This document shows, piece by piece, positions 26,703 through 35,275 of a DNA stretch of 64,000 nt. Position numbers and translations under genes: made by a program. Every line of letters begins with the position of its first letter. The stretch's first letter is position 1. This DNA is from Myxococcales bacterium. Lineage in GTDB: Bacteria > Myxococcota_A > Polyangia > Polyangiales > Houyiibacteriaceae. The stretch spans positions 44,453 to 108,452 of the forward strand of contig JAHEEE010000001.1 in assembly GCA_024640845.1 (NCBI GenBank), in the 5' to 3' direction. Below the pieces are notes generated by a model, which made no database searches, was not told where the DNA came from, and saw only the letters and a list, made by a program, of their open reading frames with translations.

Positions 26703-27059
26703 CTAGCGAGGAGGCCGGTCGACTCTGCGTGAGTGCTCGGTTTGCGCGTGGCCGTGGTCCGACATGTCCAACAGGACGCCGGCGCTCGGCGGCGCATCCC
26801 AACGAATCGGTTGTGCCCAGCTCATCACGACGGGCACGAGCGCATTCACGGCGGTTCCGTGTGTGCTCGCCGGCATGCAGCGCGGGTCGTCGGAGCGTTC
26901 ACACCACAGTGGGGGTGCCAAAGGCTCTTCGCGAATCGTCGCGCCGTCGGTGCAGCCCTCGTCAGATAGCCGATCGCACATGCAGTCCGCAGCGTTCGCG
27001 GACGCTGCGTCGAGCAAGAGCAAGGCTCCGACAGCCAGCACCTGGAGTAGGGTCTTCAT
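26703..27059 (-). CDS. Small secreted protein, Cys-containing
   Basis: Function unknown. The ATG at 27059 gives 118 aa with a signal peptide (MKTLLQVLAVGALLLLDAASANA) and a short mature chain with Cys at ADCMCDRLSDEGC and later WCERSDDPRCM; five cysteines, so at least one must be free or pair between chains. It lies just upstream of the triple-DsbA gene on the same strand but is separated by a terminator-like hairpin. Being a secreted Cys protein next to an oxidoreductase, it might be a client. No ribosome site is obvious. Confidence 0.6.
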   Translation of the reverse strand: MKTLLQVLAVGALLLLDAASANAADCMCDRLSDEGCTDGATIREEPLAPPLWCERSDDPRCMPASTHGTAVNALVPVVMSWAQPIRWDAPPSAGVLLDMSDHGHAQTEHSRRVDRPPR

Positions 27060-27127
27060 GAAAGGCGAAAACAAAGTCTACCGCTCCGTCATCTGTCTGC
27101 AACAAATCACGGAAACCGCCGCGAATG

Positions 27128-27204
27128 GGGGGGTGAAACCGGTGGTGTAGGATGTCGGATACTGGGAGAGGAGAGAGTACACTTGGTGACCGGTTTCACC
27201 CCCC
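27128..27204. repeat. 16-bp perfect inverted repeat, 77-bp element
   Basis: GGGGGGTGAAACCGGT at 27128-27143 is repeated exactly in reverse complement at 27189-27204. Inside, GTGTA (27145-27149) can pair with TACAC (27178-27182), extending the helix. The loop is purine-rich (GGGAGAGGAGAGAG). It lies 33 nt past the AmgK-like stop, in a 178-nt gap with no gene. It could be a processing or termination structure or a small mobile element; there is no T-run and no clear target duplication. Confidence 0.7.
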
Positions 27205-27237
27205 TTGCTCAATCGGTCAACACTCGCCCTTTTCCCT

Positions 27238-28305
27238 CTATTCCATCGAAGAGGCAGGTTCGACCACGGCATCGGGAAAGCCCGGGATCGCCCGCCTCAG
27301 GAGCTCATTCAGTGCGCCGAGCCCCGGCGCTCGTTCGAGAGCGCGGCCCACATACACCAGACTTTGTGGGAACCATTGAAGGAAGCTGGGGTTCTTACGG
27401 ACTCGGTCGATATAGACGAAGCGCCCGGCGTCCTTCAGTTTCCTCTGAAGGGCCACCCACCAGAACTCCCGATGAAGCACGCCAGGGTCGATATGACGCA
27501 GCGCGGCATAGCGTGCGATCATCGCTGCCTGAAGCTCGACGTCGAGCGCCACGTAGGAGTCGCAGAGGAGCGCGACCAGGTCGTAGACTCGCGGTCCGAC
27601 CAAAGCGTCTTGAAAATCGATCAGTGCGAGAGTGCCATCCGGCCGCACCATCAGGTTCTTGGACTGGTAGTCGCGATGGACGAAGCCATAAGGCGCAGCC
27701 TCGATGCGATCGGCGATCGTCGCGAAGGCACGCTGAAGGGTGACCTCATCGCTCCGGTCGAGGTCACCGAACAGCGCCCGCAGGCCCCATTGTCGGAAGT
27801 GATCGAGCTCCCAATCGAGCAGCGCCCGATCGAAGCGGCGCCGCGTCACGATCGACTCCTCGGGAAGCTCCTGGCAGCGTGCGTGGAGCTCGGCGAGCAG
27901 GTCGATCGCCGCGCCGTAGAGCGCCGTCCACCGCTCGGGCCGAGTGCGAGCGAGTGCCTCGTGTAAAGTCACATCCCCGAGGTCCTCGAGAAGGACCACT
28001 CCATGGTCGAGGTCCTCCGCGTAGATCGCAGGAACCGGAAGCCCCCGGGACGCGAGGAGCTCCGCGACCTCGAGGAAAGGCAAGCGCGCGGGCGTCAACG
28101 TCGCGCCACCCTCGTCGCTTCGAAAGGCGTCTTCAGGAAGCTGCATCACGATCAGATCGGACGGGAGGTTCGGCCCCGCGTGCTCGATGTGTGCGCGGTA
28201 GTAGCTGCGCGTCGACGCATCCCCCCGAAGACGGACCAACTGCGCACGAGGCGCGGGCTCGCCATAGAGATCCCTGAGCGCACGTTCGAGATGCGGCTTC
28301 GACAT
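27238..28305 (-). CDS. Aminoglycoside-phosphotransferase-fold kinase, AmgK-like
   Basis: 355-aa kinase resembling N-acetylmuramate/N-acetylglucosamine anomeric kinase AmgK (COG3178), which recycles peptidoglycan sugars. Visible features: RGDASTRSYYR at the N-terminus, VLLEDLGDVTLHEAL, RRFDRALLDWELDHF, the catalytic loop FVHRDYQSKNLMV and the Mg-binding LIDFQDALVGP, all as in AmgK. The usual neighbour murU is absent. NagZ, which acts upstream in wall recycling, is elsewhere in this window. Divergent from the Ser/Thr kinase gene. Confidence 0.82.
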   Translation of the reverse strand: MSKPHLERALRDLYGEPAPRAQLVRLRGDASTRSYYRAHIEHAGPNLPSDLIVMQLPEDAFRSDEGGATLTPARLPFLEVAELLASRGLPVPAIYAEDLDHGVVLLEDLGDVTLHEALARTRPERWTALYGAAIDLLAELHARCQELPEESIVTRRRFDRALLDWELDHFRQWGLRALFGDLDRSDEVTLQRAFATIADRIEAAPYGFVHRDYQSKNLMVRPDGTLALIDFQDALVGPRVYDLVALLCDSYVALDVELQAAMIARYAALRHIDPGVLHREFWWVALQRKLKDAGRFVYIDRVRKNPSFLQWFPQSLVYVGRALERAPGLGALNELLRRAIPGFPDAVVEPASSME

Positions 28306-28370
28306 GAGCCGATAAAGAGTACGTCAGTCGGGCGGGATTGGAAAAAGAGAGGTATGTTCCTCCCGCGGAG

Positions 28371-29219
28371 ATGCCCAAGTCGACTGCGATCGCCATCGGA
28401 ACGATTTTGGCCGGGCGCTATGAGCTCGTCGCCGAGCTGGCGCTCGGCGGTCTGGGGACTGTGTACGAGGCGGTCGATCGCGCGGAAGGCGGCAAGGCCG
28501 CGGTCAAGGTCCTCCATGCGAGGCATCTTGCGAACGACGCGATGCGCCGCCGCTTTCGCCGCGAGGGCGCGGCGCTCAAAGCGCTCGATCACCCTGCGAT
28601 CGTCGGTTTACTCGAGCTCGAGGTGGATGCCGGTGGACTCGTGTATCTCGTCACCGAGTACGTTGAAGGCGAGACACTGGTCGAGCGGCTATCGGCTGGG
28701 CCTCTGGCCATCGAGGAGGCCGATGTGCTGGTCGCGGCGCTTTGCGGTGGCATAGGCGCAGCCCACGCATACGGGATCCTCCACGGCGATCTCAAGCCCG
28801 CAAACGTGTTGTGGGGGAGCGACGAGCACGGCCTCTCACCTCGGTTGGTGGACTTCAGCGCGTCGAAGATCCTAGGCTTGGACCGCCTGACAGCGACCGG
28901 TGAAATCAGCGGAACGCCTGCGTACATGGCGCCAGAGGTGCTCACTGGCAAAGCCGATGTCGATGAGCGCATCGACATTTATGGGCTCGGGGTGCTCCTC
29001 TACGAGGCGCTCGGCGGTGAGCAGCCATTTCACGACGGCCATGTGGGGAGGCTCCTGATGAAGATCGACGCCGGTGATTGTCTCCCACTCGATGCCATCG
29101 CCGACGTGTCGGCCGCGGTCTCCGCCGTCGTCGCGCGCGCGATGCACCGCGACAAGAGCTACCGATATCCAAGCGTGCAGGAGCTCGAGGCCGCCTGGGA
29201 TGAGGCGCGGCGACAATGA
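28371..29219 (+). CDS. Hanks-type Ser/Thr protein kinase with altered HRD and DFG
   Basis: Cytosolic kinase domain only, 282 aa from the ATG at 28371 (a TTG at 28338 would add 11 residues). The glycine loop LALGGLGTVYEAV and VAIK-type Lys46 (AAVKVL) are present, as are YMAPE and DIYGLGVLLYE. The catalytic loop reads HGDLKPANV (138-146), with Gly for the usual Arg, so activation-loop control is probably lost. The Mg loop is DFS rather than DFG (161-163), but the metal-binding Asp is kept. No membrane segment or sensor domain. It overlaps the RsmG-like gene by ATGA. Confidence 0.88.
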   Translation: MPKSTAIAIGTILAGRYELVAELALGGLGTVYEAVDRAEGGKAAVKVLHARHLANDAMRRRFRREGAALKALDHPAIVGLLELEVDAGGLVYLVTEYVEGETLVERLSAGPLAIEEADVLVAALCGGIGAAHAYGILHGDLKPANVLWGSDEHGLSPRLVDFSASKILGLDRLTATGEISGTPAYMAPEVLTGKADVDERIDIYGLGVLLYEALGGEQPFHDGHVGRLLMKIDAGDCLPLDAIADVSAAVSAVVARAMHRDKSYRYPSVQELEAAWDEARRQ

Positions 29220-29824
29220 GCGATCGAGATCTAATCTCGCAGCTATGCGATGCGGTCGGAATGAGCGCGCCGGACCGATGGAGGGACTACTTCGATCTGG
29301 TGAAAGTGTGGGGAGCCAAGACCGATCTTACGTCGGCGCGCACCGACCCCGAGCTTGCCGAGATCCTGTTTCTCGACGCCGCGATGGTGATCAAGGCGAG
29401 TTGGTGCCCTTCCGGAGCAAGTCTCGTGGACGTCGGAGCGGGTGTCGGAGCACCGACGATCCCGATCCTCTCGTACGACGAGACGCTGAGCGGCGCCTTG
29501 ATCGAGCCGCGGCGTATTCGAACGACGTTTCTCAGGACGGCTGCAGGCTTGCTCGACATCGCCACACGCACGCGCGTCCTCGAGGCCAAGATCGATCCAG
29601 CGAACCCTTCCCTTGAAGGAACGCCCTTCAGCATCGCGCTGTCGCGAGCGACGTTCGGGCCGGACGAGTGGCTGCAGATCGGATCCAAGCTTGCCAAGGA
29701 GGTCTGGGTACTGACCGCGGGCACCGAGCCGACCCAGCCGAACGACCTGGAGCAAGTTCGCCGCCTCGACTACACCGTGCCGTCGAGCGGCGCCCCAAGA
29801 ACCATCCTCGCGTATCGTGGCTGA
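29216..29824 (+). CDS. RsmG (GidB)-like methyltransferase
   Basis: 202-aa class I methyltransferase-like protein. The motif I region is SLVDVGAGVGAPTIPIL, followed by SGALIEPRRIRTTFLRTAAGLL, which matches the layout of RsmG, the 16S rRNA m7G527 methyltransferase. The N-terminus (YFDLVKVWGAKTDLTSARTDPELAEILFLDA) also fits. Later motifs are weaker than in E. coli RsmG, so substrate identity is uncertain. It is coupled by overlap to a Ser/Thr kinase and faces the rpmH-yidC cluster, near which rsmG often lies. Confidence 0.7.
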   Translation: MSDRDLISQLCDAVGMSAPDRWRDYFDLVKVWGAKTDLTSARTDPELAEILFLDAAMVIKASWCPSGASLVDVGAGVGAPTIPILSYDETLSGALIEPRRIRTTFLRTAAGLLDIATRTRVLEAKIDPANPSLEGTPFSIALSRATFGPDEWLQIGSKLAKEVWVLTAGTEPTQPNDLEQVRRLDYTVPSSGAPRTILAYRG

Positions 29825-29845
29825 CGCTGCAGCCAGCAGGCGGAA

Positions 29846-29963
29846 GCGCGAGCCGAAGGCGAAGCCCGGCGCGAATGTGCCGCCAAGCTCGAGCGAAGCG
29901 ACGAGCGCGGAGGGAGGACTACGCGGTGGGGGTGGGCGGGTCGGATGTAACTAAACCAGACCA
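29846..29963 (+). repeat. Structured repeat family, copy A
   Basis: First of three related copies. It begins 21 nt after the RsmG-like stop. Hairpins: I, GCC-GAA-GGC (29852-29860); II, CGGCGC-GAAT-GTGCCG (29867-29882); III, GCTCG (29887-29891) with CGAGC (29902-29906) around AGCGAAGCGA. The G-rich tail GGAGGGAGGACTACG...GGGGGTGGGCGGGT ends TAACTAAACCAGACCA. Stem II contains a G-T pair that is a wobble only when read on the plus strand. See copies B and C. Confidence 0.8.
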
Positions 29964-30002
29964 GGCCGCCGGCCGGATCACCGCCCTCACCATACCCAAA
30001 AC

Positions 30003-30548
30003 CTACCGTCGGCGTCTGGCCGGAATGATCTGGATCCGCCTTCGCGTGCCCTCGCCTTGCGACATCGTGCTGACGCCCTCGAACTTCGCGAGAGACATAT
30101 GGATGACGCGGCGGTCGCGCGCGTTCATCGGTTGAAGCGTAACGACCTTGCCTTCGTTCAAGGCGCGCTCAGCTTGGCGTTTGGCCATCGAGACGAGGCC
30201 ATCGTCGTGACGTTCGCGGTAATCACCCGAGTCGACCACCACATGCCGGCGGCCTTCGGGGAAACGATTGACCATTTTGTTGATGAGAAACTGGAGCGCA
30301 TCGAGTGTGGCGCCCTTCTTTCCGATCACGCGCCCGGAGTCTTCGCCGGTTGCGTTCAGCTCGATGCGTTCCGCGTCCGAGCGAATCTCGACCTGTACGT
30401 CGAGATCCATCAGGTTGATGAGCTCTTCCAAGATCTCGGCAGCCTCTTCGGCTTTACCGTCCCCAGCGAATTGGGCTGGGTCTTCCTGGTCGGAAGGTTG
30501 ATCGAGAAACAGGGCGCCATCGCGTGGCTTGTTCTTAAGCTCGTCCAC
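30003..30548 (-). CDS. khpB: KhpB/Jag-type RNA-binding protein (KH and R3H)
   Basis: 181-aa RNA-binding protein. I place the start at a GTG at 30548, inside the end of yidC, with AGAAGAGGA six to seven bases upstream; no in-frame ATG gives a sensible N-terminus. The KH domain has IELNATGEDSGRVIGKKGATLDALQFLINKMVN (the GxxG loop is GKKG) and the R3H domain has PMNARDRRVIHMSLAKFEGVSTMSQGEGTRRRI. The N-terminal Jag domain is reduced to a short acidic stretch. It overlaps yidC by 14 nt, the normal order in the rpmH-rnpA-yidD-yidC-jag cluster. Confidence 0.9.
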   Translation of the reverse strand: MDELKNKPRDGALFLDQPSDQEDPAQFAGDGKAEEAAEILEELINLMDLDVQVEIRSDAERIELNATGEDSGRVIGKKGATLDALQFLINKMVNRFPEGRRHVVVDSGDYRERHDDGLVSMAKRQAERALNEGKVVTLQPMNARDRRVIHMSLAKFEGVSTMSQGEGTRRRIQIIPARRRR

Positions 30549-32325
30549 GTCGAGTCCTCTTCTTTCCGCGGGGCTTCGCCCGCTTCGGTGCGGCGGCGTT
30601 CGAGTCGTCAGCCGCTTGATCGTCGTCGCCATCATCGTCGCCATCGTCGTCGGTGGCGAGGAGCGGCGGCCCTTGGTCCATCTTCCAGTACATGTACCGC
30701 TGCTGCGTGATCCCAACGGCCGAGCTGGTCACCATATAGAGACACAGGCCGGTGGGGAGCAGCAACATGAAGAACGTCATCATCAGCGGCATCGCGTAGA
30801 GCATCACCTTCGCTTGGGTCGCGTCCATCTGCACAGGGGTCAACTTCTGCTGAATGAACATCAGCGCGCCGAGCGTGATGGGTAGGACGTAGAAGGGGTC
30901 CGGCGATGAGAGGTCGGTCCACCAGAGCACGAAGGGCGCATGGTAAAGCTCGATGCTGGTCGAGAGAGTTTGGTAGAGGGCGAAGAAAATCGGCATCTGC
31001 AGGAGCACCGGCAAGCAGCCACCCAGCGGGTTGACCTTGTGCTTGCGCCAGAGCTCCATCATCGCAGCGCCCTTCTTTTCGCGGTCGTCCTTGTAGAGCT
31101 CGTTGATCTTGTCGATTTCGGGCTTGAGTGCCCGCTGCTTTGCCATGTTCTTGAACTGTGGAATCACAGCCGGCAGCAGCAGGACTCGGACGAGCAATGT
31201 GAGCAGAACGATCGCGAAGCCCCAATTGCCGACGAAGCCATAGATGGCGCGGAGCAACCAACTCATCCCGCGCGCGATGAAGCTGAACCAACCGAGGTCG
31301 ATGACGTTGGTTGCCTGGTGACCGAAAGTCTCGAGTGCGTCGTAGTCCTTCGGCCCCGCGTAGACGGCCGTGCGGAAGGTCGCAGTCGTGCCGGGCGCGA
31401 GCTGTTGAGGCGCGTAGACCAGCCTCGATTCGAATAAGCTTCCGTCAGGGTCTTGGACGGTCCCGCCGCGGTCGGAGGAGAGTAGATCGCAGCGTTCGGC
31501 CGTTGCACCTTCTGGCGCGGCGATGATCGCGAAGTACACGCTGCTGAGCGCGACGAACTCGACACCGGGTCCGAAGCTGTGCGGCTGCATCGGACGGGTT
31601 TCGTCTTCGCTCAGCAGGCCCTCGCGATCTTCGCGAATCGTCTCCTCGCCGTACTGACAAATGCCGTGGCTCAGTGCAGGGGAGGGGCGCCCAAAGAAAC
31701 CGCCCTTCTCGGCTTCGCGGCGCACGTAGTGGGCCGAAGTAATTCCGAGCCCGATCGACTTGCTGCTCGATGCATCGTTGCGGACCTCGATCGCGGAGAG
31801 GAGCTGATAGGGGGGCTCCGCGAGCTCCCACGTTCGTGTGACCGATACACCGTCACCCGCCCAATGGAAACGCACTCGATCTTTCGTGGCTTCGGCGACC
31901 GACCAAACAGCGTCTGCTGGAATCGTGACGCCGGACAACTCCGGGGCGAGGGGCAGATACTGCTCCTTCTCCGTCGTGACGAGCTCGTGATGATTGCCGT
32001 CGGCGTCGAGGTATCGGTCTCCCTTGACCTTGAGGCTCACCATCGCGGTGTTGAAGTTGGTGAACGATGCGATGACGCGGTCATTCTCGAGCTCGTAGCG
32101 CTGCTCGGCGTCCGCTCGCGCCGCTGCGTCAGATGGAGCAACCGCCGCTGCTGCTGCTGCTGCCCCTGTCGCTGTCGCTGTCGCGGATGCGGACGCGGAC
32201 GCGGACGCCGGCGTGGGTTCCGGGGGAGGCGGTTTCGGCGCGAAGTATTGATAGGTGAGCAGGACTCCGAGCCCGATCAGGGGCAGCATCATCAGCCAGA
32301 TGGGCGGGTTCTTCCGATCATCCAT
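30535..32325 (-). CDS. yidC: Membrane protein insertase YidC
   Basis: Inserts and folds inner-membrane proteins, alone or with Sec. The 596-aa protein has an N-terminal membrane helix ([19 protein letters not shown]), a low-complexity linker of alternating Ala-Ser and Ala-Thr (about 38-62), the periplasmic P1 beta domain, then the conserved five-helix core ([31 protein letters not shown]..., [20 protein letters not shown]..., [19 protein letters not shown]). The core Arg is kept in LLVRVLLLP. The C-terminus is Lys/Arg-rich. Gram-negative type by its P1 domain. Confidence 0.96.
   Translation of the reverse strand: MDDRKNPPIWLMMLPLIGLGVLLTYQYFAPKPPPPEPTPASASASASATATATGAAAAAAAVAPSDAAARADAEQRYELENDRVIASFTNFNTAMVSLKVKGDRYLDADGNHHELVTTEKEQYLPLAPELSGVTIPADAVWSVAEATKDRVRFHWAGDGVSVTRTWELAEPPYQLLSAIEVRNDASSSKSIGLGITSAHYVRREAEKGGFFGRPSPALSHGICQYGEETIREDREGLLSEDETRPMQPHSFGPGVEFVALSSVYFAIIAAPEGATAERCDLLSSDRGGTVQDPDGSLFESRLVYAPQQLAPGTTATFRTAVYAGPKDYDALETFGHQATNVIDLGWFSFIARGMSWLLRAIYGFVGNWGFAIVLLTLLVRVLLLPAVIPQFKNMAKQRALKPEIDKINELYKDDREKKGAAMMELWRKHKVNPLGGCLPVLLQMPIFFALYQTLSTSIELYHAPFVLWWTDLSSPDPFYVLPITLGALMFIQQKLTPVQMDATQAKVMLYAMPLMMTFFMLLLPTGLCLYMVTSSAVGITQQRYMYWKMDQGPPLLATDDDGDDDGDDDQAADDSNAAAPKRAKPRGKKRTRRGRA
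32152..32215. repeat. Short tandem repeats encoding the YidC linker
   Basis: Runs of GCT, CTGTCG-type and GCGGAC-type units encode the Ala-Ser/Ala-Thr linker between the first helix and P1 domain of YidC. Units are multiples of three, so slippage would change linker length without breaking the frame. Confidence 0.65.
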
Positions 32326-32578
32326 GATGCGCCTCGTGTGAGCATCGTGCGTGCTGCCGATCCGGATGTGGCGGGGGATCGAAACCGCCCGGGTTGAACG
32401 GGTGGCAGCGCCCGATGCGCTTGATGCCGAGCCAGGATCCGCGCAGGGCGCCGAAGCGCTCGATGCAGGTAGCCGTGTAGTGCGAACACGATGGTTCGAA
32501 GCGACAAGACGGGCCGAGCAGGCGTGAAAGCGTGAGCTGGTAAACGCGGATCAGAAGCAGAAGCACGGCGCGGATCAT
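32318..32578 (-). CDS. yidD: Membrane protein insertion efficiency factor YidD
   Basis: 86-aa protein with the family core [34 protein letters not shown] and [17 protein letters not shown], including the conserved Cys. It overlaps rnpA upstream by four bases and yidC downstream by eight, the standard arrangement. The C-terminus ([16 protein letters not shown]) is His-rich. Confidence 0.94.
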   Translation of the reverse strand: MIRAVLLLLIRVYQLTLSRLLGPSCRFEPSCSHYTATCIERFGALRGSWLGIKRIGRCHPFNPGGFDPPPHPDRQHARCSHEAHHG

Positions 32579-32967
32579 CGGGATGCCTCTGGCTGAAGCT
32601 TAGGTGCAGCGCGGTGCAACTCGGCGAGGAGGGCTTCGTAGGTGATTCCCTTGGCTTCGCGCTTCGCGATGAAGACGATGTCGTGAGACGCCGGAAACAG
32701 CTTCCGGTTACGGCGGAAGACCTCGCGTACGACCCGCTTGATGCGGTTTCGTTGGACGGCGTTTCCCACTTTCTTCGTCACGGTGATCCCAACTCGTGTG
32801 TTTGGTAGTGCATTTGGTCGGACGAAGAGAAGAAAGCGGGGGGTGTGAATGCGTCGCCCGCTGAGTTGTACTTGTCTGAATTCGTAACGCTTCTTCAGCC
32901 GATCGGCGCTACGAAACCGCTGCGTTTCGCCGCTCGCTGCCCCCGTCGTTCCAGATGCACGAGGCAT
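32575..32967 (-). CDS. rnpA: Ribonuclease P protein component
   Basis: Protein subunit of RNase P, which trims tRNA 5' ends. The 130-aa protein has [52 protein letters not shown] (the RNR signature) and [12 protein letters not shown]. The N-terminal extension of about 20 residues is unusual. It starts 18 nt after rpmH. Confidence 0.95.
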   Translation of the reverse strand: MPRASGTTGAASGETQRFRSADRLKKRYEFRQVQLSGRRIHTPRFLLFVRPNALPNTRVGITVTKKVGNAVQRNRIKRVVREVFRRNRKLFPASHDIVFIAKREAKGITYEALLAELHRAAPKLQPEASR

Positions 32968-32985
32968 CTTCGCACGTATTTTCCG

Positions 32986-33135
32986 CTACTTTTTGTAGCA
33001 GGAGACGGTGAGGTTCTTACGCCCCTTACGACGGCGTGCGTTGATCACGGCCCGACCGCCTCTGGTCTTCATACGCGCGCGGAACCCGTGTGTCCGAAGA
33101 CGGCGCTTACGATGTGGTTGATAGGTCCGCTTCAC
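32986..33135 (-). CDS. rpmH: 50S ribosomal protein L34
   Basis: 49-aa basic ribosomal protein: [21 protein letters not shown] then [19 protein letters not shown], a full-length match to L34. Start is GTG at 33135 with GGGAG nine bases upstream; the stop is TAG at 32986. First gene of the rpmH-rnpA-yidD-yidC-khpB operon. dnaA and an origin, often next to rpmH, are not here; radC is the upstream neighbour. Confidence 0.97.
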   Translation of the reverse strand: MKRTYQPHRKRRLRTHGFRARMKTRGGRAVINARRRKGRKNLTVSCYKK

Positions 33136-33165
33136 AACTAATGCTCCCGAGAAATAGAGGGCGCG

Positions 33166-33194
33166 AAGAAAGCACGACGCTGGGGGGGTGTCAA
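33166..33194 (-). promoter_or_regulatory. Possible sigma-70 promoter for rpmH
   Basis: Minus strand: TTGACA at 33194-33189, a perfect -35 box, then a 17-nt spacer and a weak -10 TTTCTT at 33171-33166. It lies in the 69-nt gap between radC stop and rpmH start. The -35 is strong; the -10 matches at only three positions. Confidence 0.45.
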
Positions 33195-33204
33195 GCCGCC
33201 CCGG

Positions 33205-33900
33205 TCAGCGACGAAGGCACGCCGAAGGGCCTGATTTTACAGGGGTACTCGGCCAGTGTCCGGCGTCCCGGAGGCTGGTGTAGCGCCCATTGCCTACGAC
33301 GAGGTGATCGAGGATGCGGATATCGAGCAGGGAGCCTGCCTCGACGAGGCGCTCCGTGAGCTCGAGATCCTGAGGGCTCGGCTCAGGATCGCCGCTCGGG
33401 TGATTGTGGAGGAAGATCGCGCCTGACGCGGACTCCGAGATCAGCAGACGGAACACCTCGGACGGGTCGATCTGACAGCTCGTTCGCCCCCCGCGAGCGA
33501 CCTCGCGCTGGGCTCTGGGGCGGTTCTTGGCGTCCACCGAAATCACCAGAAACCGCTCGACGCGACTCGCCATCAGCGAGCGCCCGTAGCGGGCAAACAC
33601 CGCTTCGCTGTTGGAGAGCGGCGCGGCCTGTTCCTCCGGAAAGGTGAGGGCGCGGAGCCCCGCTTCGAAGGCCGCTGCCAGGCGCGCCGCCTTGGCCGGG
33701 CCGACGCCCGACAGCTCGACCAGCTCAGTCACGCTCATGCGCCTCAGCGCCCAGAGGCCTCCTGTTTCTCGGAGGAGCCGGGAGGCCAACGAACCGACCT
33801 CCTCCCCGGCGCGGCCGGTGCCGAGGAGCACGGCGAGCAGCTCGGCATCGGAAAGAGCGGCGGCGCCGCGGTAGGCAAGACGTTCACGAGGACCAGGCAT
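33205..33900 (-). CDS. radC: RadC/JAB-domain protein
   Basis: 231 aa from the ATG at 33900. The N-terminal RERLAYRGAAALSDAELLAVLLGTG and helix-hairpin-helix LVELSGVGPAKAARLAAA precede a JAMM metalloprotease-like domain with IFLHNHPSGDPEPSPQD. The conserved His, His, Ser and Asp of JAMM are present. The true function of RadC proteins is unsettled, despite the DNA-repair name. The N-terminus is a little shorter than usual; an upstream non-ATG start is possible. Confidence 0.88.
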   Translation of the reverse strand: MPGPRERLAYRGAAALSDAELLAVLLGTGRAGEEVGSLASRLLRETGGLWALRRMSVTELVELSGVGPAKAARLAAAFEAGLRALTFPEEQAAPLSNSEAVFARYGRSLMASRVERFLVISVDAKNRPRAQREVARGGRTSCQIDPSEVFRLLISESASGAIFLHNHPSGDPEPSPQDLELTERLVEAGSLLDIRILDHLVVGNGRYTSLRDAGHWPSTPVKSGPSACLRR

Positions 33901-34019
33901 GAAGGGAGCGGTTGCATGGGGTGTGCCGGTCGCAAGTTCGCGAAATCCGCGCAGTTGTGTCCATCGGAACGGCGTCTTGCATCCGGTCGCCGGCGGCCGC
34001 CCTTTCGTCAGCGTGAGTG

Positions 34020-34958
34020 TCAGAACTCCGCGATGGCCTCGTGGACCCGCGCATCGTGGGCCGGGATGATCAGCAGCTCTGGATTGGCCTGCTGCAGCTG
34101 GTGCAACAGAACTAGTTGGTCGCGAACCGCTTTCGCGTCCGAGTCGACCATCCGTCTTGCAAGCCAGGGCTTTTCGGCGGGCCAGTCGACGCCTTCTTTC
34201 GTCCACGACGTGTCTCCGATGATCAAGGCGCGTTTGCCCGAGGCGTCGGTTACGAAGACGCCAACCGACCCCGGCGTATGCCCAGGCATCGGAACGATCA
34301 CCACGCTCCCGTCGCCGTAGAAGTCCTGGCTCTCGTCGAACGGGCCGTAGGGGCCGCTCGTGAAGCTCGGCTCGTGAAGCTCGAATGGAGCGGCAGCCTC
34401 GAGCTCGCGGTACAGTTTCCCCCCCTCGTCATCCGAGCGCGCGTACGCGAGCTCCTCTGGCGTGATCCACACCGGCACGCTTCGAAGGTCGGCAAGCCCG
34501 CTGACGTGATCCCAGTGGGAATGCGTCAACACGATTCCGCCGAGGTCGGACGCTTCGACACCGCGCGCACTGAGAGCGTCGATGGTGGGTTGTCGGACAG
34601 TCAGCTCGGCAAGAGCTCTCATCAAGAGCGGTGTCGTGCCCAAATGCGCGGTGACGTCCCGACCAACGCCGGCGTCGATCAGCAATATCCCTCGCGGATG
34701 CTCCACGACGAACGCGCCAATCCCGGTTATGAACTGCTTCAATAAGGACCCGCCCCGAACACTGAACGCCTCTCGCGACGTCATCTCCGCCCCACGAATC
34801 ATCGACAACGAGACGCCTTCGACAGCAATGGCATCCGGCACCACCGGCCCAGCGACCTCAGGCACGGGCAGAGGCCGCTTGACGAAGGTCCAGGCGAGCG
34901 CTGCGAGCAGGGCCACCAAGATTAGCGAAGCGAATTTGATCGTCACACGGCGGAGCAT
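34020..34958 (-). CDS. Membrane-anchored metallo-beta-lactamase-fold hydrolase
   Basis: 312 aa from the ATG at 34958. An N-terminal helix (FASLILVALLAALAWTFV) anchors it facing the periplasm. The MBL fold has the zinc motif THSHWDHVSGL, a later PMPGHTPGSVGVFV (third His) and LIIGDTSW (bridging Asp), with a final HDARVH. The layout resembles N-acyl-homoserine-lactone lactonases, but many MBL hydrolases look similar, so the substrate is open. Upstream lies the large repeat-filled gap; a three-way-junction element ends 51 nt before its start. Confidence 0.82.
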   Translation of the reverse strand: MLRRVTIKFASLILVALLAALAWTFVKRPLPVPEVAGPVVPDAIAVEGVSLSMIRGAEMTSREAFSVRGGSLLKQFITGIGAFVVEHPRGILLIDAGVGRDVTAHLGTTPLLMRALAELTVRQPTIDALSARGVEASDLGGIVLTHSHWDHVSGLADLRSVPVWITPEELAYARSDDEGGKLYRELEAAAPFELHEPSFTSGPYGPFDESQDFYGDGSVVIVPMPGHTPGSVGVFVTDASGKRALIIGDTSWTKEGVDWPAEKPWLARRMVDSDAKAVRDQLVLLHQLQQANPELLIIPAHDARVHEAIAEF

Positions 34959-35009
34959 ACCAGCTAGCCCCCTCGCTGATGCAGGACGCCCGGGCGTCGA
35001 GGTACACAC

Positions 35010-35196
35010 GGGGCTCGGAAAAACGCGATAGGGGTTTCACGGGACGGGGCGGCCTGCAAAGGTGGCCCGTAGAACTGGGGAGGTCAGGCCACGCACGCCG
35101 CCCCTCGGTGCGGCGCGCCAATCGGGGGTGGTTGCTGTCGTGCCGATTGTCACTTCGCACGCCCGCTCCAACCCCTACCGCGTTTTTCCGAGCCCC
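35010..35196. repeat. 187-bp element with 27-bp terminal inverted repeats
   Basis: Arms at 35010-35036 and 35170-35196 match at 26 of 27 positions (begin GGGGCTCGGAAAAACGCG). Inside are two further stems: GGGGCGGC (35046-35053) with GCCGCCCC (35097-35104), and AATCGG (35120-35125) with CCGATT (35143-35148). Together they make a three-way junction. The single mismatch (35028 A, 35178 C) would be a G-U pair on the minus strand, the strand of the metallo-beta-lactamase gene 51 nt downstream. No clear target duplication flanks it. Could be a MITE-like element or a structured leader. Confidence 0.75.
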
Positions 35197-35275
35197 TTAT
35201 GAACGACTCCTTGCGTCAGAAGGGCTGCGACGGTGTGTGCACGTGGAAGACCCAATTCACAAGACATGCGCGGTA

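Noticed and set aside
33136-33204. Chromosome origin next to rpmH
   Set aside because: Too short, no DnaA boxes seen and no dnaA or dnaN gene; radC is the neighbour.
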